Part shown: positions 7,888-11,211 of the stretch, one piece after another | How positions within the stretch are numbered: position 1 is the first letter of the stretch | How the letters are laid out: every line of letters starts with the position of its first letter | Source of the DNA: Caryophanales bacterium UBA3835 | Lineage (GTDB): Bacteria > Bacillota_I > Bacilli_A > RFN20 > CAG-826 | DNA: 11,211 nt | Direction of reading: 5' to 3' | Assembly (NCBI GenBank): GCA_002392945.1 | Contig: DGHZ01000040.1 | Coordinates: 11,090-22,300 of the forward strand | The notes under the pieces: model-generated | What the model saw: only the letters and a program-made list of their open reading frames with translations | What the model was told of the DNA's origin: nothing | The model's database searches: none | Translations under genes and position numbers: made by a program

Positions 7888-10086
7888 ATGAAAAAAGGAT
7901 TTGTATTTACTGCCACGCTTGCCGCACTCACGTTGGGCTTGGTCGCATGTGGTGGCGGTGGTGGTTCTGACGTCCCTGATGTTAAAATCACAAACAAAGA
8001 CGAACTTCAAACTGAATGGTATGTCGAAGATGATGACCGCGGCATCACTATGTCAATTGAAGGCGTAAGAATTTCTGACGCTATCGATGCTGGTGATTTA
8101 GTTGTTACATCTAGTAACCCTGCAGTTGCTACTATCGATCAAACCACATTTAGAAAAGTTCACGCTGTTGGTGTTGGTAAAACAACCGTTTCTGCAGTTT
8201 ATAAGAATGCAAAATCAGATTCTGTAGAAATCGAAGTTAAGGCCAGACCAACCTATAGAGTTGCAACAACTCTTGATCCTGATAAGGATGATTACAAATT
8301 AAGATGGTATATCGGACCAAAAGCATATTATGCTGCTGGAACAAAAGGTAAAGTCGATTCTGGTAATCCATATTATTTAGACCCTGCCGATAGTCTTGAC
8401 GGTGCTATGGATTTATCCGTTAGCGAAGAAAATATCAATAGCCCATATAGATATTCCATTACATTCTCTAATGGCAGTACTATTGGCCAAAAGAGAGATT
8501 CTTCTCACTGTAATATCGGATTCACAAGTGAAAGTGGATATGCCAAAACATTATTTAAATTAAATTCTGATTATTCATTATCTTGTCTTATTCCTGTTGG
8601 TGATGCCACAGCTACTGAGGCTGATGAATATTTCTTAGCTGTTTATAGTGGAACTAATGCCAAACGTCTTGCTTTCCAAAAAGGCACAGGTATTCCTGCT
8701 GTTGGTTTTGCAAGAATCATTGAATTAGGTGATCCAATTCCTGCTACTGGTATTACTCTCAGTGCTGAATCATTATCATTAAAAGACGGCCAAGCTGGTA
8801 AATTAACAGCTACTGTTGAACCTGCAACTTCTACCGATGTAGTTGCTTGGGAATCTAATGCTCCAACCACTGCTTATGTTGAAGATGGTAGAATTTTAGC
8901 CTTAAAAGAAGGTACCGCTGTTATTACTGCTAAAGCAGGAAATGCTACTGCTACTTGTACAGTTACTATTTCTGGATCTATCAATTATGGTAGTGAAGAA
9001 GCTCCATTAACTCCTGAAGAAGCTCATGATTTACTTGAAAACAACTTCAAAGATGGTTCTCAAACTGTCAAGATGATGGTTGTTAGAGGAGTAGTCCACT
9101 CTGTTTCTAAGACATGGCAAGATAGCAATGCTTATACATGTAAATTAGAAAAATCTGATGGTAGTGCATTTGTTGATAAATATTTCACCGTTTATGGTGG
9201 ATACCCAGCAGAAAACGTTGATAATCCTGAAGAAGGAGACACCATTATCGCTAAGGGCTATGCCAAGATTATGGGTGAGGAATATGAAATTGCTCCAGGA
9301 AAAGCTCCAGGCGCTGAAAAGAACACTAATGCATCAATCGTTAGCGTTACTAAAGGTGTTCCACCAACCTTAACTGGTATTGAAGTTACTCCTGAAGAAA
9401 CAACCGTTAATTTATATGAAAAAACTGAAGCCGTTAAAGTTCAATTAACTGCTGCCCCTGTTCCTGCAAAGGCGACATTAGGTGAAGTTAGTTGGACATC
9501 TAGTGATGCAGCTGTCGAAGTTTCAGATGCTGGTTTAGTTACCATTCCTGCTGATTATGTTGCTTTAGATGGTGAACCAAAGACTGTCACAATTACAGTT
9601 GCTAAAGCTGATGATGATAACATCAAGGACACCGCTTTAATTACTGTTAAAAACAAACAAGAAGTTGCACCAGCAACCATTTCGTTCACCGCTGCAGACT
9701 TTAACGCTAGTACAGCCAGCTTTACAACTGCATCTGCAACAAAAGATGGTTTAACAATTTCGTTTACCAAAGCTAAAGGCGCAACTTATGATGGACACAC
9801 TCAACTTCGTGTTACTAAAGGTGCTGATAGTACAATGACATTCAGTGGTAAAACAGTTACCAAAATTGAATTTGTTTGCGAACTCGATTATACAGATAAG
9901 GATGGCAAAGTTAGTCCTTATGGTGTCGATGGTTTCAAAGCAAGCGTTGGCACAATTACAAAAGGCGCAGTTGGCGAAAAATCACAAGCTGGAACATGGG
10001 AAGGCGAATCTAGCAGTTTGGTTTTAACAGCTTCCGAACATCAAGTTAGAATTGTTTCCTTTGTTGTTACAGTTGCTGCTGAATAA
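7888..10086 (+). CDS. Large multidomain surface lipoprotein with Big_2-like, OB-like and C-terminal beta-rich domains
   Basis: The 732-residue protein has a signal peptide ending in LVAC (Cys21), followed by five glycines. Domains read by eye are: a Big_2-like Ig fold at about 28-119 (TSSNPAVATID, AVGVGKTTVSA); a beta-rich module at about 121-280; a clear Big_2 domain at about 287-363 (LKDGQAGKLTATVEPA, ALKEGTAVITAKAGNA); an OB-like domain at about 373-488 (KMMVVRGVVHSV, EGDTIIAKGYAKIMGEEYEI); a third Big_2-like domain at about 494-588 (TGIEVTPEETTVNLYE, VSWTSSDAAVEV); and a C-terminal beta-rich, perhaps jelly-roll, module at about 593-732. No catalytic motif is seen, so an adhesive or ligand-binding role outside the cell is likely. 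Gene order and the shared Cys-Gly leader tie it to the nuclease and binding proteins. It is the last gene before a strong terminator. Ligand unknown. Confidence 0.88.
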   Translation: MKKGFVFTATLAALTLGLVACGGGGGSDVPDVKITNKDELQTEWYVEDDDRGITMSIEGVRISDAIDAGDLVVTSSNPAVATIDQTTFRKVHAVGVGKTTVSAVYKNAKSDSVEIEVKARPTYRVATTLDPDKDDYKLRWYIGPKAYYAAGTKGKVDSGNPYYLDPADSLDGAMDLSVSEENINSPYRYSITFSNGSTIGQKRDSSHCNIGFTSESGYAKTLFKLNSDYSLSCLIPVGDATATEADEYFLAVYSGTNAKRLAFQKGTGIPAVGFARIIELGDPIPATGITLSAESLSLKDGQAGKLTATVEPATSTDVVAWESNAPTTAYVEDGRILALKEGTAVITAKAGNATATCTVTISGSINYGSEEAPLTPEEAHDLLENNFKDGSQTVKMMVVRGVVHSVSKTWQDSNAYTCKLEKSDGSAFVDKYFTVYGGYPAENVDNPEEGDTIIAKGYAKIMGEEYEIAPGKAPGAEKNTNASIVSVTKGVPPTLTGIEVTPEETTVNLYEKTEAVKVQLTAAPVPAKATLGEVSWTSSDAAVEVSDAGLVTIPADYVALDGEPKTVTITVAKADDDNIKDTALITVKNKQEVAPATISFTAADFNASTASFTTASATKDGLTISFTKAKGATYDGHTQLRVTKGADSTMTFSGKTVTKIEFVCELDYTDKDGKVSPYGVDGFKASVGTITKGAVGEKSQAGTWEGESSSLVLTASEHQVRIVSFVVTVAAE

Positions 10087-10103
10087 TCGTTCTTAAACAT
10101 ACT

Positions 10104-10130
10104 AGGGGGTCTTCGGACCTCCTTTTATAT
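10104..10130 (+). terminator. Rho-independent terminator with UUCG tetraloop closing the transporter-nuclease operon
   Basis: GGGGGTC (10105-10111) pairs with GACCTCC (10116-10122) around the very stable loop TTCG, with one G-U wobble and an extra A-T pair at 10104/10123. TTTTATAT follows. It begins 17 bp after the stop of the large lipoprotein gene, so it marks the operon end. Confidence 0.9.
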
Positions 10131-10171
10131 TGGACGTTATGATGGTATGATTTTTAAGAGGACTATTATGT

Positions 10172-10726
10172 ATGAAAGTATTAATTATTTATGCTGATGG
10201 ATTTGAGGATGTTGAAGCAATTGCAACTAGAGATGTTTTGGTGCGCGCAGGAATTAGTGTCTATGACGCGAAAATTGCTGAAGACAATGAAATAGTGGTC
10301 TCATCTCATAAAATGTCTCTAACAGGCTTTAAAAGCCTAAAGAATATAAATGTCGATGAATTTGACGCGGTTATTCTTCCTGGTGGAAGTAGAGGCGTTA
10401 ATAATTTATTGCAATGTGACGATGTTGATAGATTAGTGAAAGATTTTTATTTAAAGCATAAATTAGTGTGTGCAATATGCGCTGCTCCTATGGTATTAGG
10501 TAAAAATGGATTATTACATAACAGATCATACACATGTTACCCAGGATGTAATGAGGGCCTAGATGGCATCTATACTGGAGAAGAAGTTGTGGTTACTGAT
10601 AATATCGTAACCGCCAGGAGTATGCTTTATAGTATTCCATTTGGTTTAAAAATTACTGAACTATTATTAGATAAAGAAACATCTGATCGTGTTTATTCTC
10701 AAATTGCCGGTTTAGCTAAAAAATAA
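10172..10726 (+). CDS. DJ-1/PfpI (ThiJ, YajL-like) family protein
   Basis: This is a 184-residue cytoplasmic protein of the usual DJ-1 length. The conserved glutamate is Glu15 (ADGFEDVEA), and the nucleophile-elbow cysteine is Cys103 (AICAAP), preceded by VILPGGSRG at 68-75. Where human DJ-1 has His126, this protein has Tyr123 in TCYPG, a variant I recall as common in bacterial relatives. Cysteines at 82, 100, 103, 122 and 126 are many for this size. Family members are reported as glyoxalase III-like or protein/nucleotide deglycating enzymes and as redox-responsive chaperones; these activities are debated, and none can be assigned from sequence alone. SD AAGAGGA (10156-10162) lies 9 bp before this ATG; an out-of-frame ATG at 10168 lies closer. 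The gene follows the terminator and is probably transcribed separately. Confidence 0.92.
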   Translation: MKVLIIYADGFEDVEAIATRDVLVRAGISVYDAKIAEDNEIVVSSHKMSLTGFKSLKNINVDEFDAVILPGGSRGVNNLLQCDDVDRLVKDFYLKHKLVCAICAAPMVLGKNGLLHNRSYTCYPGCNEGLDGIYTGEEVVVTDNIVTARSMLYSIPFGLKITELLLDKETSDRVYSQIAGLAKK

Positions 10727-10752
10727 AATTATGTTTATTATTGAAAACGATT

Positions 10753-10773
10753 GATAAAATCATTATCTTTTTT
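10753..10773 (+). terminator. Weak candidate terminator after the DJ-1 gene
   Basis: GATAA (10753-10757) can pair with TTATC (10763-10767), followed directly by six T residues. The stem is short and AT-rich, so termination would be weak. The same bases could hold a promoter for the next gene: TTGAAA at 10741-10746, a 17-bp spacer, then TATCTT at 10764-10769. The two readings are not exclusive. Confidence 0.3.
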
Positions 10774-10777
10774 GTAT

Positions 10778-11211
10778 ATGAAAAAAGAAGCGTTTGATAA
10801 TAATAAATATCTAAAGATTCAAAGAGAATCAATTTTAAAACGTATTTCTAAATTTGGAGATAAACTTTATCTCGAATTTGGAGGAAAGCTTTTTGATGAT
10901 TATCACGCTTCTAGAGTCCTTCCTGGATTTAAAGCTGACTCTAAACTTCAAATGTTATTAGGTATTAAAGAAAAAGTAGAGATGGTGGTCGTGGTTAACG
11001 CCAATGACATTATCTCTAACAAAGTTAGAAATGATACCTTGATTACTTATCAAGAAGAAGTAGAAAGATTAATTGATACATATAAAGAAGTTGGCTTATT
11101 TGTTTCTAGTGTTGTCATATCTTTTTATGAAGATAACGCTTCTATTAAAACATTTATCAACAAATTAAAACGAAACGATATTAAAGTTTATAAACACTAT
11201 AAGATTAATGG
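10778..11211 (+). CDS. UPF0371 (DUF1846) family protein, 3'-truncated by the window
   Basis: The frame from ATG 10778 stays open to the right edge and gives 144 residues, about the first third of a family whose members have roughly 500. The start (KKEAFDNNKYLKIQ), the block LYLEFGGKLFDDYHASRVLPGF at residues 30-51 and the later VVNANDI and IKVYKHYKIN match what I know of UPF0371/DUF1846 proteins. The family is widespread in Firmicutes, has known structures, and has no settled function. The start is supported by the family-like N-terminus, although no Shine-Dalgarno sequence is visible before it: the upstream bases are T-rich (TTTTTTGTAT). An in-frame TTG at 10772 would add only two residues. 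The gap to the DJ-1 gene is 51 bp. Nothing suggests a functional link to the transporter operon. Confidence 0.9.
   Translation, partial: MKKEAFDNNKYLKIQRESILKRISKFGDKLYLEFGGKLFDDYHASRVLPGFKADSKLQMLLGIKEKVEMVVVVNANDIISNKVRNDTLITYQEEVERLIDTYKEVGLFVSSVVISFYEDNASIKTFINKLKRNDIKVYKHYKIN

Noticed and set aside
7888..10086. Large lipoprotein as an enzyme such as a glycosidase or protease
   Set aside because: Only Ig-like, OB-like and beta-rich modules are visible, with no catalytic motif.
10130..10151. Promoter for the DJ-1 gene (TTGGAC, and TATGAT preceded by TGG)
   Set aside because: The TTGGAC-TATGAT spacing is only 10 bp, and a start from the extended -10 at 10143-10151 would fall inside the SD. 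A promoter must lie near here if the terminator is efficient, but I cannot place it with confidence.
1..11211. CRISPR array, tRNA, rRNA, insertion sequence, phage genes or attachment sites
   Set aside because: No spaced direct repeats, RNA gene signatures, transposase or integrase motifs were seen; genes fill almost the whole window in one direction.

Overview
The window is an AT-rich stretch from a Gram-positive-type bacterium of low GC content. All recognisable genes lie on the + strand. They have clear Shine-Dalgarno sites, and all nine visible stop codons are TAA. Tryptophan is read from TGG, so there is no sign of a UGA=Trp code. The cysteine-glycine-rich lipoprotein leaders, protein families and base composition suggest an uncultured gut Bacillota near the Erysipelotrichales/Mollicutes edge. 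This is an inference from style, not a phylogenetic placement.

Bases 1-10086 look like one long operon that starts left of the window. It holds the end of a CUT1-type sugar ABC ATPase, two MalF/MalG-type permeases with unusually long cytoplasmic N-termini, and two tandem paralogous substrate-binding lipoproteins. These are followed by a lipoprotein with a complete staphylococcal-nuclease-like domain fused to an OB-like domain, a small zinc-ribbon protein with two membrane segments, and a 732-residue lipoprotein of Big_2-like, OB-like and beta-rich domains. Gaps are 9-54 bp. The operon ends at a strong UUCG-loop terminator at 10104-10130. An inverted repeat between the permease and binding-protein genes may separate their expression levels.

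From 10131 on there is ordinary housekeeping-type content: a DJ-1/PfpI-family protein, then the first 144 residues of a UPF0371 (DUF1846) protein that runs off the right edge.

The most interesting idea is that the first region is a surface foraging system. A lipid-anchored nuclease would cut extracellular nucleic acid, the binding lipoproteins would capture products, and the CUT1 transporter would import them. The nuclease residues and operon arrangement are seen directly. The substrate and the cooperation between the proteins are inferred, and a plain sugar transporter that happens to share an operon with a nuclease remains possible.
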